From Methylobacter sp. (GTDB lineage: Bacteria > Pseudomonadota > Gammaproteobacteria > Methylococcales > Methylomonadaceae): a stretch of DNA of 64,000 nt. A program made the position numbers and the translations under genes. The notes beneath the pieces are model-generated. The model was not told the origin of the DNA. It saw only the letters and a program-made list of their open reading frames with translations, and did no database searches. Shown piece after piece: positions 1 through 10,900 of the stretch; position 1 is the stretch's first letter; the number at the start of each line of letters is the position of its first letter. Location: positions 22,316 to 86,315 of the forward strand of contig NZ_JAUXVR010000024.1 of NCBI RefSeq assembly GCF_030680395.1, given 5' to 3'.

Positions 1-1
1 A

Positions 2-3000
2 TCTGGCAATCTCGCGGTAACGGTTACCTCAGCCAATACTTCCATGGCACGGATGTTTCGTTATACAAAAACTGCTGGCACGACTTGGAATTATGCTGCC
101 ACAAACGGGAGTGATAATTCTGCTGGAACCACGTGGTCTGTGACCGGTGCAGCCAATCCGGGGATTACTTTCGGTGACGTGCTGATTGTAGGTACCTCGT
201 TGAATGGAAATAGAGTCACAAATTGGACTGAATCTGTTTCCGCCACGGGCGCTACTTTCGGAACCACTGCCGAGAGAAACGATTCAAACAGTAATACCGG
301 GGATGATATGGCGCTCATCGTCTCGGAACATTCTGTAACCGCCGGGACTGCCTCGGCTGCCCCCGTCTTTACTATGACTGGGTCCAGTGGATCTGCGAAT
401 ACTAATAGTCCCACAGGCGCATCGGTGATTTTGCGGGTCAGGGAGGTTCCTGTAAATTGTACCAGTCAAGCTACCGGCAACTGGAATGCGTCATCAACCT
501 GGACGCAATGCCGAAACGGTATTCCACTGGCCAGCGACACTGTCACCATCGCCAGTACTCATAACGTAACGCTGAATGTCAACACGCCTACGCTGACTAC
601 GCTGACCATCAATTCTGGCGGCACCTTGACCAATACCGGCAGCAATACCATTACCCTTAGCGGCGCGATGAGCAATGCCGGTACCTATTTCGGCGGCAGC
701 GGCGCTGTTACTTTCGGAAGCAGCTTTACCAATACCGGCAGCTATTCCGCGGGCAGCGCCACGACTACGCTGACGGGCAATTTCAGTAACAGCGGCACGT
801 TTACCGCCAGTACCGGTACTTGGGTGTTTTCGGGTAGCTCGGCGCAGTCGCTGACCGGCGCTACCAGCTTCAACAACCTGACGTTAAACAATGCCGCAGG
901 TCTCACGCTGAATAATGGCGTTACTGTCTCTAATACGCTAACACTAAGCAGCGGAACATTGGCTGTCGGGGCAAATACGCTAACGCTCAATGGCCCGGCG
1001 ATTGCGGGTACTGCGAACAGTCTGGCGACGACAACGTCTTCGAATCTCATCTTTGGAGGCAGTTCTACGGGGGTAACGGTGCCTGGCAGTGTTACGACTC
1101 TCAATAATCTGACGATTAATAACAGCAACGGCATCAGCCTCGGCGGCAGTTCGGTGACCACTACGCTGAGTGGCATATTGGCGCTTGATACAAACAAGCT
1201 AACCACAGGCACGAATACGTTAACTTTGGCAGGAAACTGCACAGCGAGCAGTGGAAGCGGCAGTCTCACACGTACCAGTGGTTACGTGATTGGTAACCTG
1301 AAGCTGACGTTTCCGGCGGGAAACAGTACCTGCATTTATCATGTCGGCGACAGCATTGGTTACTCTCCGGTTACTATGGCTATAGCAGTCACTGGTGCCG
1401 GAACGCTTTCCGGGCGCGTTGATGCATCCGATCATCCCGATACAACGGCAGCCGCTTCCGGCCTCGACGCTACAAAAAGCGCAAACCACTACTGGACGCT
1501 GACGGCGGGGACACTAACCCATACCAGTTATTCGGCAACCTTCCAGTTTTGCGCCAATTCCGGTTCATGCACGGCTACCGAAGTGGATTCGGGAGCCGAC
1601 ACCAGCAGTTTTATCGTTGTTTTGAAGACCTCAGGTACTTGGTCGACAAAGACGGTCGGCACCAAGGACGCCTACTCCACTCAGGCTACCGGTATTACCG
1701 GTTTTGGTGAATTTGCCGTAGGCGAACTTTCCACCAATAACTGTTATAGCGACGAGTTTACCGGTGCCGATAGTTCTTCCGCTGGAACTAATTGGTCAGT
1801 AGGATACAAAACAGGGACTTTCGGTAATCCGGTTATTTACGGCAACAGGCTGCGGCTTACCAATGCATCAAGCAGCGCGGCCACTTGGGCAACGTTGCAA
1901 AGGCTATTCCCGGCATCGGGTAACAAGGTTACTGTAGAGTTTAATCTCTTCTCTTATGGGGGTACCGGTGGCGATGGTATTGCTGTGGTTCTCTCTGATG
2001 CCTCCGTGGCGCCCCAGGCTGGCGCCTTCGGGGGATCTCTCGGCTATGCTCAAAAAAGCAATCCCGGATCCGATTGCACGACGACAGGCGGTTGTCCTGG
2101 ATTCAGTGGTGGCTGGCTCGGGATTGCGTTTGATGAATACGGCAACTTTTCGACCAATATCGAAGGTCGCTTTGGCGGTTATGCGGCAGCAATACCGCAA
2201 TCAGTAGCCGTGCGTGGTTCCGGTTCAGGCATGTCCGGTTATCGTTTCCTGCAGGGAACAGGTACGCTGAGTCCGGTACTTGACGGCAACAATACGGCTA
2301 ATCCTCCCCACCGTTACCGCATCATTGTCGATCATACAGACGGTGTTCACGCTTGGGCGTCAGTGGAGCGCGATACTTCCGGTGGAGGCACGGCCTATAC
2401 GACGCTGATAGGCTGTTCTCCGGGGGTAACAAGCGGTTGTACGGCTTTTGATGTCAAAGATCCAGGATATAGCCAGAATGCGGTGCCCTCTTATTGGAAT
2501 CTGTCTTTTACCGGTTCTACGGGAGGTTCAACCAACATACACGAAATTGATGCATTGAAAGTTTGTACTGTTCAAGGACTAGCCAGCCCAGTTCTTCACC
2601 ATATTAAAATCGAGCATGGAGGAACGGCCTGTACCTCCAATGCTGCGACGGTAACAGTTAAAGCTTGTGCTGATGCGGACTGTAATGCACTTTATATGAG
2701 CAGTGTGACGGCCACCCTGAGCACCACGGGTGGCTCTTGGACACCTGCATCGCCGATTACCTTCAGCGGCGGTCAAACTACCGTGACACTCACCGATAAT
2801 ACCTCTCGCTCGGATACTTTGGGTGCGACTGCAACTTCGCCAACGGCAAATGATGTGACTGAGTGTTATAACGGCACGACACAGACGTGCATTTTGACCT
2901 TCGCTGCTTGCACATTTGATGTGATTGAGGTGGGGGCTGCCGTGAATACACCGATTTACACCAAACTGGCGAACACGGCTTTCAGCCTGGATGTGTTATC

Positions 3001-4654
3001 CAGGAGTGGTGCTAGTCAGACATTGACGGCTATAGAACTGGTGGATATGAGCAGCGGCACATGCACTAGCCCGGCCGGCGTGCTATCGCCAGTAACTTTA
3101 AGTCCCGCATTGACTGGCGGCGTTCCTAACTTTAGTGGAAATCAGCGCAAGACATTTAGCTTTACCCACAACAATGCCGCTCCTAATGTTCGGGTACGCG
3201 TCACTACTGCCGGTCCCTTTTATTCATGCTCGTCGGATAATTTTGCGATCCGCCCTCAGACTTTTACCGTAACAAGTAACAACGCTACGCAGACCGGTAG
3301 CAGCGGAGATCCCGTTTTTCGAGCAGGAGCAGACCCTTTTACGCTGTCCGCGACAGCTCTATACAGTTCAATCATTACCACCAATTACACAGGCACACCC
3401 AAGCTGAACCTTGATTCGGGAATGGTCACGACAACGCTGGCTCATGTAGGGAGTCTTGGCTCCACCACATTTTCATCGGCTACTAGCGGTGTTGCCACGG
3501 CAAGCGGTCTAACCTATTCGGAGGTGGGAAATTTCAGCCTTGCCCAGTATGCAGTTTATGACGATACCTTTGCCCAGGTGGACTCAGTCAAAGGAGAATG
3601 TACTTCGGCTTTTAGTAATACGTTGTCTAATAGCAGGTATTCATGCCAGTTCGGATCATCTGCTGCAGGAGCATTCGGTCGTTTCGTACCCGATCATTTT
3701 ACGGTGTCTGCAACTGTAGCCAATGTCTGTACGGCAGGTACCTTTACCTATATGGGACAGACTTTCTCGCTGTCTACTGCCAATGTGGTTGAAGCCGAAA
3801 ATGCGGCTAATGGCGTGACACAGAATTACGCTGGAGCTTATGCACATGGCACTATCAGTTTCGGTGCCGAGAATGACGATAATGGGACGGATCTATCTTC
3901 ACGCCTTACTTTTTCCAATAATGGCAGCTGGGCTTCCGGTATCTACACTCTGACGAGTGCAATCGGTACGTTTGCCCGCCCCACGGCTGCGACAGCCGAT
4001 GCTACATGGGGCTCTTACGAATCCCTCGATATTGGTCTCACGGTGAATGATAGCGATGTAACGACATCGCCCAAGGTCAAAGATGCCAACATGACCCCCG
4101 GTACTGTTGGCGGCAGTAGCTTTACGTACAAGAAACTTTCCGCAAGCGCGTTACATATGCGTTTCGGGCGTATCGGTCTGCAAAATGCCTATGGTTCTGA
4201 GTTAGTAGATTTGGCTATGCCGTTAACGGCTGAATATTGGAATGGCGATAGCTGGGTAAAGAACACTGATGACCAATGCACAACCGGCATTACTCTACTT
4301 TTACTGCCCGATCCCATTGCAGCTGATGGGCTAGTACCGGCAGAATTATGTGTTTGGGATACTGGGTCTGCTGGCAGTAGTGGTTTGGGCTGTGCAGTGG
4401 CTGGTACGATTGCCAATAGATTCACTCAGCCACCGTTAGCCGGGGATTTTAATTTAAATTTTAGAGCTCCCGGCATTGGTAATACCGGCGCACTGGATAT
4501 TACGGCGACGGTACCTGTCTGGATGCGGTTCAACTGGGATGGTGTGGATCAGGGCAGTGATGGCAATTTGTTCGATGACAACCCCACCGCTCGCGTTACC
4601 TTTGGTATCTACAAGGGTAATAGTAGGTTTATTTATATTCGTGAGCTTTATTAA
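2..4654 (+). CDS. MshQ-like giant surface protein (5' end outside window)
   Basis: The reading frame is open to the first base of the window, so the ATG at 44 is internal and the true start lies upstream. About 1,550 residues are visible. Counting from the ATG at 44, residues about 150-400 are Thr/Ser/Asn/Gly-rich with recurring short beta-strand units of the NTLTL/GTLAVG type, as in beta-helix adhesins. Residues about 575-800 (DEFTGADSSSAGTNW onward, with GGDGIAVVLSD and GWLGIAFDEYG) resemble a bacterial L-type lectin fold. Residues about 830 to the end match the DUF6701 region of MSHA biogenesis protein MshQ, including the terminal pattern RFNWDG...DNPTARVTFGIYKGN...YIRELY. The role is inferred as a secreted or pilus-associated adhesive protein. 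Other msh genes, if present, would lie upstream of the window. Family confidence is good for the C-terminus and moderate for the rest. Confidence 0.8.
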   Translation, partial: SGNLAVTVTSANTSMARMFRYTKTAGTTWNYAATNGSDNSAGTTWSVTGAANPGITFGDVLIVGTSLNGNRVTNWTESVSATGATFGTTAERNDSNSNTGDDMALIVSEHSVTAGTASAAPVFTMTGSSGSANTNSPTGASVILRVREVPVNCTSQATGNWNASSTWTQCRNGIPLASDTVTIASTHNVTLNVNTPTLTTLTINSGGTLTNTGSNTITLSGAMSNAGTYFGGSGAVTFGSSFTNTGSYSAGSATTTLTGNFSNSGTFTASTGTWVFSGSSAQSLTGATSFNNLTLNNAAGLTLNNGVTVSNTLTLSSGTLAVGANTLTLNGPAIAGTANSLATTTSSNLIFGGSSTGVTVPGSVTTLNNLTINNSNGISLGGSSVTTTLSGILALDTNKLTTGTNTLTLAGNCTASSGSGSLTRTSGYVIGNLKLTFPAGNSTCIYHVGDSIGYSPVTMAIAVTGAGTLSGRVDASDHPDTTAAASGLDATKSANHYWTLTAGTLTHTSYSATFQFCANSGSCTATEVDSGADTSSFIVVLKTSGTWSTKTVGTKDAYSTQATGITGFGEFAVGELSTNNCYSDEFTGADSSSAGTNWSVGYKTGTFGNPVIYGNRLRLTNASSSAATWATLQRLFPASGNKVTVEFNLFSYGGTGGDGIAVVLSDASVAPQAGAFGGSLGYAQKSNPGSDCTTTGGCPGFSGGWLGIAFDEYGNFSTNIEGRFGGYAAAIPQSVAVRGSGSGMSGYRFLQGTGTLSPVLDGNNTANPPHRYRIIVDHTDGVHAWASVERDTSGGGTAYTTLIGCSPGVTSGCTAFDVKDPGYSQNAVPSYWNLSFTGSTGGSTNIHEIDALKVCTVQGLASPVLHHIKIEHGGTACTSNAATVTVKACADADCNALYMSSVTATLSTTGGSWTPASPITFSGGQTTVTLTDNTSRSDTLGATATSPTANDVTECYNGTTQTCILTFAACTFDVIEVGAAVNTPIYTKLANTAFSLDVLSRSGASQTLTAIELVDMSSGTCTSPAGVLSPVTLSPALTGGVPNFSGNQRKTFSFTHNNAAPNVRVRVTTAGPFYSCSSDNFAIRPQTFTVTSNNATQTGSSGDPVFRAGADPFTLSATALYSSIITTNYTGTPKLNLDSGMVTTTLAHVGSLGSTTFSSATSGVATASGLTYSEVGNFSLAQYAVYDDTFAQVDSVKGECTSAFSNTLSNSRYSCQFGSSAAGAFGRFVPDHFTVSATVANVCTAGTFTYMGQTFSLSTANVVEAENAANGVTQNYAGAYAHGTISFGAENDDNGTDLSSRLTFSNNGSWASGIYTLTSAIGTFARPTAATADATWGSYESLDIGLTVNDSDVTTSPKVKDANMTPGTVGGSSFTYKKLSASALHMRFGRIGLQNAYGSELVDLAMPLTAEYWNGDSWVKNTDDQCTTGITLLLLPDPIAADGLVPAELCVWDTGSAGSSGLGCAVAGTIANRFTQPPLAGDFNLNFRAPGIGNTGALDITATVPVWMRFNWDGVDQGSDGNLFDDNPTARVTFGIYKGNSRFIYIRELY

Positions 4655-5059
4655 AGCGAGGTGTGGGCTTTAAATCGCCATGTTTTGTTTTTTGTCCTTA
4701 GGGCTAATGGAACAGTCTTACCTTTAATGAGTGCCTGACTTAAAGCAGTGTATCGATATTGCTCAATAGCTGCTGTAACTTCTCTGCGAGGACTTAAGTT
4801 ATTACACCCTGTAAGAAAGAAGAGGCTGGCTGAGTATGCATCAACCAATGAATATTCATATTTGCTGTTAAATAAAAGCTAAATTACACTAGCCGTAACG
4901 GAGAATAATAATTAACCAAAAGGCGTGGGCCGGTAATTCCGGCGTAAAGAACACGCGACTTTTTCTGGATTTTATATCTCAATCCAGTGAACCGGGTTCG
5001 CGTATGTGACATTTTTCATAAGGTGTGCTTTCAAAGCATTATCCATAAGGAGAATAACC
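4655..5059. other. Intergenic stretch after the mshQ-like gene
   Basis: This holds no convincing gene. A 65-codon minus-strand frame (4651-4848) reads like a short lipoprotein but has no ATG/GTG start and no ribosome-binding site, so I do not call it. No clear terminator hairpin is visible. Confidence 0.4.
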
Positions 5060-5593
5060 ATGGCACAAAAAAAAGATTATTTAAAAGGCCAGCTTGGCAA
5101 CGCTGTTTCCGCCATTATCAAGGGTATCGATCGTGATGTGGAACGTGGAGAAGATGCCCTGATGTTGGGGCTTTGCATTGTTATGTTGTCTTCCACTTTT
5201 GCACCTGTAGCGCCACCGAACATTCTACTGCCTCTGGTGGCGCTTACTTTTGCCACTTCGTCGGGCTTTGCACGGATGAATTACCGCAACATGGAACGAA
5301 AACTCCTGGAATCGATGGCTCAGCTTGAGGGGAATGACAAAATCATCCTGCATCCGATTGCCGCTGTTTTTGCCGAGTATCCGATGCATTCTTTGGCGGA
5401 GTCGTTTAATCCTTTAAAAAACCTGAAGAGAACGTGGAAAAGTGCGCTGGGTGGAATCCTGATTAATCCGCTATGGATGCCCATTTTCTATGTGATGGGT
5501 ATGCAAATCATCGAAGAAAAAAATCTGGGTATTTTGAATCGGGCTATTATCGGTGTCGAGCAAAAAATATCGTCCTTGTCTTCTGTAGTTTAG
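5060..5593 (+). CDS. Hypothetical membrane protein, 177 aa
   Basis: I do not recognise a named family. The frame opens earlier (5006), but AAGGAG at 5047-5052 sits 7 bases before the ATG at 5060, which decides the start. The protein begins MAQKKDYLKGQLG. One hydrophobic stretch at residues about 30-65 (ALMLGLCIVMLSSTF, LLPLVALTFATSSG) could form two short helices. A second lies at about 130-155 (GGILINPLWMPIFYVMG). The charged N-terminus and C-terminus probably face the cytoplasm. It stands alone between the mshQ-like gene and carA, so context gives no function. Confidence 0.7.
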   Translation: MAQKKDYLKGQLGNAVSAIIKGIDRDVERGEDALMLGLCIVMLSSTFAPVAPPNILLPLVALTFATSSGFARMNYRNMERKLLESMAQLEGNDKIILHPIAAVFAEYPMHSLAESFNPLKNLKRTWKSALGGILINPLWMPIFYVMGMQIIEEKNLGILNRAIIGVEQKISSLSSVV

Positions 5594-5628
5594 TTGTAGT
5601 TGGGTTGGCAGCGTCAATCTAATCTATC

Positions 5629-5658
5629 TTACTTCATGTGCAAAATAGACTTTATAAT
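5629..5658 (+). promoter_or_regulatory. Candidate sigma-70 promoter upstream of carA
   Basis: A perfect TATAAT -10 box lies at 5653-5658. The best -35 (TTACTT at 5629-5634, 18-bp spacer) is weak. It lies about 140 bp before carA, with a long leader and the hairpin at 5743-5774 between them. Confidence 0.3.
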
Positions 5659-5742
5659 GGACAAGATGTCCTTGAGTTTAAAAAATTGTTAATGACCCAA
5701 ACCGCATAATCTCGTAAAATTACCCCAGTTTTGTTTTTTTAC

Positions 5743-5774
5743 AACGGGATGAGTCCGTAAGGGTTCATCCCGTT
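5743..5774 (+). promoter_or_regulatory. Perfect hairpin in the carA leader
   Basis: AACGGGATGA (5743-5752) pairs with TCATCCCGTT (5765-5774): a 10-bp perfect stem with a 12-base loop. Only a short T run follows (5773-5776). It ends 10 bases before the Shine-Dalgarno of carA, so it could be an attenuator, a leaky terminator or a translational control element. Confidence 0.5.
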
Positions 5775-5796
5775 TTGCACATTTGAGGTGACGTGT

Positions 5797-6924
5797 TTGA
5801 CTAGGTCTGCTTTATTGGTTTTGGAAGATGGAACGGTTTTTAACGGTGTAGCCATAGGTGCAGATGGGTGTTCCGTGGGTGAGGTTGTTTTTAATACGGC
5901 TATGACCGGGTATCAGGAAATTCTCAGCGATCCTTCTTATGCCCGACAAATTGTGACTTTAACCTATCCTCACATTGGTAATGTCGGAACGACTGACGAA
6001 GATGACGAGTCTGCTGATGTTTTTGCCAGCGGACTGGTGATCCGGGATTTGCCGTTGTTGGCCAGCAACTGGCGCAGCAAAAAAACCTTGCAGCAATATT
6101 TGCTTGATAATAACGTCGTCGCTATTGCCGATATTGATACCAGGCAATTAACCCGGATTTTGCGTGACAAAGGCGCGCAACGCGGTTGTATTATGGCGGG
6201 TGAATCGGTTGATGTGGATGTTGCAAAAAAAGCGATTGAAGGCTTTCCAGGGTTAAAAGGGATGGATCTGGCTAAGGAAGTCACTGTTGATCGGCCTTAT
6301 GAATGGACTGAAAATATCTGGCATTTGCAGCATGGACATACGCAAGCCGAAAATCTGACCAAGCACGTTGTGGCTTATGATTTTGGCGTTAAACGCAACA
6401 TTCTCAGGTTACTGGCTAATCGCGGTTGCCGCGTCACCGTTGTTCCTGCAACGACACCGGCTGAAACGGTGTTGGCGATGAATCCTGACGGCGTTTTCCT
6501 GTCCAATGGCCCCGGCGATCCTGAGCCGTGTACTTATGCCATTGAGGCCATCAAAACCATTCTGGAAAAGAAAATCCCGGTATTCGGTATTTGCTTGGGA
6601 CATCAGTTATTGGCTTTAGCCAGCGGCGCGACAACCGAAAAAATGAAATTCGGCCATCATGGCGCCAATCATCCGGTTCAGGAAATAGCCACGGGCCGGG
6701 TTATGATCAGCAGTCAGAATCACGGGTTTGCGGCCAATGAAGCCAGTCTGCCTGACAATGTCGTAGCGACTTATCGTTCATTATTCGACGGCAGCTTGCA
6801 GGGCATCAAGCGGACGGATTGTCCTGCAATGAGTTTTCAGGGCCACCCTGAAGCAAGTCCCGGTCCTCATGATGTGGAGGCTTTATTCGATGATTTCATC
6901 GAGATGATGGAACAAGCATTGTAG
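5797..6924 (+). CDS. carA: Carbamoyl-phosphate synthase small subunit
   Basis: This is the glutaminase subunit that supplies ammonia to CarB for carbamoyl phosphate, used for both pyrimidines and arginine in the cytoplasm. The N-terminal CPSase small-chain domain ([21 protein letters not shown]) is followed by a class I glutamine amidotransferase domain with the nucleophile elbow [10 protein letters not shown] and the catalytic His-Glu in FQGHPEAS. The first possible codon in frame is GTG at 5788. GAGGTGA at 5785-5791 is instead correctly spaced for TTG at 5797, giving [12 protein letters not shown], which matches the usual CarA N-terminus. That gives 375 residues, a normal length. carB follows 118 bp downstream across a palindromic repeat. 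Confidence 0.95.
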   Translation: MTRSALLVLEDGTVFNGVAIGADGCSVGEVVFNTAMTGYQEILSDPSYARQIVTLTYPHIGNVGTTDEDDESADVFASGLVIRDLPLLASNWRSKKTLQQYLLDNNVVAIADIDTRQLTRILRDKGAQRGCIMAGESVDVDVAKKAIEGFPGLKGMDLAKEVTVDRPYEWTENIWHLQHGHTQAENLTKHVVAYDFGVKRNILRLLANRGCRVTVVPATTPAETVLAMNPDGVFLSNGPGDPEPCTYAIEAIKTILEKKIPVFGICLGHQLLALASGATTEKMKFGHHGANHPVQEIATGRVMISSQNHGFAANEASLPDNVVATYRSLFDGSLQGIKRTDCPAMSFQGHPEASPGPHDVEALFDDFIEMMEQAL

Positions 6925-6995
6925 GGCGAATTCATTCGCCCTACATGGATGCAAGAGCAGCGTAGCGTAACCCGCAACAACCTTGGGTTACGCTA
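6921..6995. repeat. Two perfect palindromes between carA and carB
   Basis: GTAGGGCGAAT (6921-6931) and ATTCGCCCTAC (6934-6944) form an 11-bp inverted repeat with a 2-base centre that includes the carA stop codon. TAGCGTAACCC (6963-6973) and GGGTTACGCTA (6985-6995) form a second perfect 11-bp stem with an 11-base loop. They look like mobile intergenic palindromic repeats inserted inside the carAB transcription unit. Confidence 0.75.
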
Positions 6996-7042
6996 TCCAG
7001 CCTACATAACTAACAGCAATATATAATGGTAACGCATACAAC

Positions 7043-10000
7043 ATGCCAAAAAGAACCGACATAAAATCGATTTTATTACTGGGGGCGGGTCCCATTGTTA
7101 TTGGTCAAGCCTGCGAGTTTGATTATTCCGGAACTCAAGCCTGTAAAGCGCTTCGGGAAGAGGGTTATCGCGTTATCCTGGTAAATTCCAATCCGGCAAC
7201 GATTATGACCGACCCGGATATGGCGGATGCGACCTATATCGAGCCTATCGACTGGCAAACCGTAGAAAAAATCATCGCTAAAGAGCGCCCCGATGCCATA
7301 TTGCCGACCATGGGCGGACAAACTGCGTTGAATTGCGCGCTGGATCTTGATGCGCATGGTGTTTTGGAAAAATACGGCGTCGAGATGATCGGGGCTACCA
7401 AAGAAGCGATTAACAAAGCCGAAGACCGTGAGCTGTTCAACCAGGCAATGCGAAAAATCGGTTATGAAGTAGCCAAATCAAAAACTGCGCATTCTATGGA
7501 AGAGGCGCTGGCGGCGCAGCAGGAAGTGGGTTATCCGACCGTTATCCGTCCTTCATTTACGATGGGCGGCAGCGGTGGCGGTATCGCTTACAACAAGGAA
7601 GAGTTTGTTGAAATCTGCGAGCGCGGCCTGTATTTATCGCCAACCAATGAGTTATTGATTGAAGAATCGGTGCTGGGTTGGAAAGAATACGAAATGGAAG
7701 TGGTGCGAGATTCAAAAGATAATTGCATCATTGTCTGTTCTATTGAAAACTTCGACCCGATGGGCGTGCATACCGGCGATTCAATCACCGTAGCCCCCGC
7801 GCAAACGTTGACCGACAAGGAGTATCAGATCCTGCGTAACGTCTCTCTGGCGGTATTGCGCGAGATTGGCGTCGATACCGGCGGTTCCAACGTACAGGTT
7901 GCAATTAATCCGAAAGACGGCCGGATGATCGTTATCGAGATGAATCCGCGCGTATCGCGTTCGTCTGCATTGGCGTCCAAGGCAACCGGTTTTCCGATTG
8001 CTAAAGTGGCGGCAAAACTGGCGGTAGGCTATACGCTGGATGAATTGAAAAACGAGATTACCGGCGGCGCAACACCGGCATCGTTTGAGCCGACGATTGA
8101 TTATGTCGTCACCAAGATTCCGCGGTTTACCTTTGAAAAATTCCCGCAAGCGGATGACCGTTTGACCACACAGATGAAGTCTGTCGGTGAAGTGATGGCT
8201 ATCGGCCGGACTTTTCAGGAATCACTGCAAAAAGCGTTGCGCGGATTGGAAATCGGCATCAGCGGTCTTGATGAGATTATCGATTTGAATCGGGAAGATG
8301 CTCGCGAAAAGATGCAGCGCGAAATGCGCCATCCGGGGCCGGACCGTTTACTTTATGTTGCCGATGCGTTCCGTAGCGGCATGAGTCTGGACGATGTGCA
8401 TGAGGCCAGTAAAATCGATCCGTGGTTTTTGGCGCAGGTTGAGGATTTAGTCATTACTGAAAAATCATTGTCGACTAAAACCTTATCGACCTTGAAAGAA
8501 GGCGAGCTGTATAAATTAAAACGCAAGGGCTTTTCCGATATACGTCTGGCCAAATTGCTGGATACGTCCGAGTCTGAAGTGCGCAATGTGCGGCACAAGC
8601 AGAATATTCGCCCGGTTTATAAACGCATAGATTCCTGTGCCGCCGAGTTTTCGTCCGACACGGCTTATTTGTATTCGACTTACGAACAGGAATGCGAAGC
8701 GCGGGTTTCCGACAGGGAGAAAATCATTATTCTCGGCGGCGGACCTAACCGTATCGGACAAGGTATCGAGTTCGATTATTGCTGTGTTCATGCGGCCTTG
8801 GCATTGCGCGAAGACGGCTATGAAACCATCATGATCAATTGCAATCCTGAAACGGTTTCTACCGATTTCGATACTTCGGACCGGTTGTATTTTGAGTCGT
8901 TAACGCTGGAAGATGTGCTGGAAATTGTCCATATTGAACAACCTAAAGGCGTGATTGTGCAATATGGCGGCCAAACGCCGTTGAAACTGGCGCGTGCATT
9001 GGAAGCGGCGGGCGTACCCATTATCGGTACATCGCCGGACTCGATCGATTTAGCTGAAGACCGTGAGCGTTTCCAGAAGCTGCTGGAAAGACTGAATTTA
9101 AAGCAGCCGCCCAATGCGACAGCCCGTTCTGTCGAACAGGCGATTAATGCGGCAAAAGAATTGGGTTATCCTTTAGTGGTTCGGCCTTCTTATGTTTTAG
9201 GCGGTCGGGCTATGGAAATCGTCTTCAATGAAGAGGGTTTGCAGCGTTATATGAAAGAAGCAGTCAGTGTTTCTAATGATTCGCCGGTATTGCTGGATCG
9301 TTTTCTTGACGATGCCGTCGAAATGGATGTTGATGCCATTTATGACGGGGAGCAAGTGTTGATTGGTGGTTTAATGGAGCATATCGAACAGGCGGGTGTG
9401 CATTCGGGAGACTCGGCGTGTTCGCTGCCCCCGTATGAATTAGCGCCGGAGCTTCAGGATAAATTGCGTGAGCAAGTGACCAAAATGGCCGAAGCGTTGG
9501 GCGTTGTGGGTTTGATGAATACCCAGTTTGCTATTCAGGGCGAGGATATTTACGTGCTTGAAGTTAATCCACGGGCTTCGCGTACTGCACCTTTTGTATC
9601 CAAGGCGACCGGTTATGCGCTGGCTAAAATTGCGGCGCGTTGCATGGTCGGGCAAACTTTGGCGCAACAAGGCATTACCAAAGAGCGCATTCCTGATTAT
9701 TATTCGGTTAAGGAAGCGGTGTTTCCGTTTGTTAAGTTTCCAGGCGTTGATCCTTTATTGGGGCCTGAAATGAAATCAACCGGTGAAGTGATGGGGGTGG
9801 GCAAAACCTTCGGTGAAGCTTTTGCTAAATCTCAGCGTGCTGCCGGTGTCAACTTGAATCACAGCGGCAAAGTGCTGATCAGTATTCGCGATGCGGATAA
9901 AGCAAAAGCGCCTGATGTTGCCAGAATGCTGGTCGATAAGAAATATGAAATTGTTGCTACCGGTGGCACGGCAAAGTTTCTTAAAGACGCCGGCATTCCT

Positions 10001-10261
10001 TGTGAAGTGGTTTATAAGGTTAACGAAGGTCGCCCGAACACGGTTGATATGATTAAAAACGATCAGATTCAGCTGATTATTAATACGACGGAAGGCAAAA
10101 AAGCAATTTCGGATTCATTTACCATGCGCAGAGAAGCCCTGCAGCACCGCGTAACTTATTACACGACAATGGCCGGAGCAAGAGCGGCCTGTTACGCGCT
10201 GGGTGAATTGGATGCAGGCGATGTGAATTGCTTACAGGATCTGCATAAGAGTCTGGTTTGA
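7043..10261 (+). CDS. carB: Carbamoyl-phosphate synthase large subunit
   Basis: This subunit makes carbamoyl phosphate from bicarbonate, ammonia and two ATP. It is 1,072 residues, the usual length. It has two homologous carboxyphosphate/carbamate halves, each with a pre-ATP-grasp region ([20 protein letters not shown] near the start; [19 protein letters not shown] near residue 570) and an ATP-grasp domain ([28 protein letters not shown]). A C-terminal MGS-like allosteric domain occupies about the last 140 residues ([23 protein letters not shown]). It pairs with carA immediately upstream. The 118-bp gap with repeats may carry a promoter or affect the subunit ratio. Confidence 0.97.
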   Translation: MPKRTDIKSILLLGAGPIVIGQACEFDYSGTQACKALREEGYRVILVNSNPATIMTDPDMADATYIEPIDWQTVEKIIAKERPDAILPTMGGQTALNCALDLDAHGVLEKYGVEMIGATKEAINKAEDRELFNQAMRKIGYEVAKSKTAHSMEEALAAQQEVGYPTVIRPSFTMGGSGGGIAYNKEEFVEICERGLYLSPTNELLIEESVLGWKEYEMEVVRDSKDNCIIVCSIENFDPMGVHTGDSITVAPAQTLTDKEYQILRNVSLAVLREIGVDTGGSNVQVAINPKDGRMIVIEMNPRVSRSSALASKATGFPIAKVAAKLAVGYTLDELKNEITGGATPASFEPTIDYVVTKIPRFTFEKFPQADDRLTTQMKSVGEVMAIGRTFQESLQKALRGLEIGISGLDEIIDLNREDAREKMQREMRHPGPDRLLYVADAFRSGMSLDDVHEASKIDPWFLAQVEDLVITEKSLSTKTLSTLKEGELYKLKRKGFSDIRLAKLLDTSESEVRNVRHKQNIRPVYKRIDSCAAEFSSDTAYLYSTYEQECEARVSDREKIIILGGGPNRIGQGIEFDYCCVHAALALREDGYETIMINCNPETVSTDFDTSDRLYFESLTLEDVLEIVHIEQPKGVIVQYGGQTPLKLARALEAAGVPIIGTSPDSIDLAEDRERFQKLLERLNLKQPPNATARSVEQAINAAKELGYPLVVRPSYVLGGRAMEIVFNEEGLQRYMKEAVSVSNDSPVLLDRFLDDAVEMDVDAIYDGEQVLIGGLMEHIEQAGVHSGDSACSLPPYELAPELQDKLREQVTKMAEALGVVGLMNTQFAIQGEDIYVLEVNPRASRTAPFVSKATGYALAKIAARCMVGQTLAQQGITKERIPDYYSVKEAVFPFVKFPGVDPLLGPEMKSTGEVMGVGKTFGEAFAKSQRAAGVNLNHSGKVLISIRDADKAKAPDVARMLVDKKYEIVATGGTAKFLKDAGIPCEVVYKVNEGRPNTVDMIKNDQIQLIINTTEGKKAISDSFTMRREALQHRVTYYTTMAGARAACYALGELDAGDVNCLQDLHKSLV

Positions 10262-10277
10262 GGCGAAAGGCAAAAGA

Positions 10278-10326
10278 CTAAAGGCTAAAAGAGCGGCGAC
10301 TTTCGCTGTTTGCCCTTAGCCTTTAG
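10278..10326. repeat. AAAGGCT heptad inverted repeat before greA
   Basis: CTAAAGGCTAA (10278-10288) pairs perfectly with TTAGCCTTTAG (10316-10326), a possible terminator or processing hairpin between carB and greA. The arms are built from the heptad AAAGGCT/AAAGGCA that recurs after greA. Confidence 0.6.
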
Positions 10327-10354
10327 CCTAAAAAATAATTATTGGAGTTTTAAA

Positions 10355-10831
10355 ATGAATAAAGTACCTCTCACCGTCAAAGGTGCGGAAAAATTACGTG
10401 CCGAACTGGAAGAATTAAAGTCGGTTGTGCGTCCGCGTATCGTTGCATCGATTGCTACGGCTAGAGCGCATGGTGATTTGAAAGAAAACGCCGAATATCA
10501 TGCTGCGAAAGAGCAACAAAGCTTTGCCGAAGGACGTATTTCTGAAATTGAAGGTAAACTTTCTAATGCGCAAATTATTGACATTACCAAGGTGGATGCC
10601 AATGGGAAGGTGGTGTTTGGCGCGACAGTGGAAATAGAAGATATTGAATCCGAGAGAAAGGTGACGTATCAGATTGTTGGCGAAGATGAGGCCAATATCA
10701 AGGAAGGTCGTATTTCAATCGGCTCGCCGATTGCCAGGGCTTTGATCGGCAAAGAAGTTGAAGATGTTGTTACGGTTAAAGCACCGGGCGGCAATGTCGA
10801 TTATGAAATTATTTCGATTGAATATATTTAA
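10355..10831 (+). CDS. greA: Transcription elongation factor GreA
   Basis: GreA enters the RNA polymerase secondary channel and stimulates cleavage of backtracked transcripts. The protein is 158 residues, the typical length. The N-terminal coiled coil contains the signature [19 protein letters not shown]. The C-terminal FKBP-like domain ends with [16 protein letters not shown] and a short strand. The frame opens at 10310, but TGGAG at 10343-10347 places the start at ATG 10355 ([15 protein letters not shown]), which agrees with the family. It follows carB, a common arrangement in gammaproteobacteria. Confidence 0.96.
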   Translation: MNKVPLTVKGAEKLRAELEELKSVVRPRIVASIATARAHGDLKENAEYHAAKEQQSFAEGRISEIEGKLSNAQIIDITKVDANGKVVFGATVEIEDIESERKVTYQIVGEDEANIKEGRISIGSPIARALIGKEVEDVVTVKAPGGNVDYEIISIEYI

Positions 10832-10858
10832 GTTAAAGGCTAAAGGCTAAAGGAGGCG
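10832..10858 (+). repeat. Short tandem TAAAGGC repeat after greA
   Basis: Three back-to-back copies of the heptad TAAAGGC follow the greA stop. The next 45 bases carry pyrimidine-rich counterparts (TTTTGCC, TTTCGCC, TTTGGCC) that could fold back on it. This is a plausible transcription-end region between convergent greA and yhbY. Confidence 0.55.
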
Positions 10859-10900
10859 TGTTATTCCCTTTTGCCTTTCGCCTTGTATCTTTGGCCTTGT

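Noticed and set aside
742..1269. 175-codon antisense frame inside the mshQ-like gene
   Set aside because: It mirrors the Thr/Gly repeat region, giving a low-complexity Val/Leu/Pro translation with no start signal.
4651..4848. Minus-strand 65-codon frame resembling a small lipoprotein
   Set aside because: It starts only with TTG, has no ribosome-binding site, and overlaps the end of the mshQ-like gene. No family is recognised.
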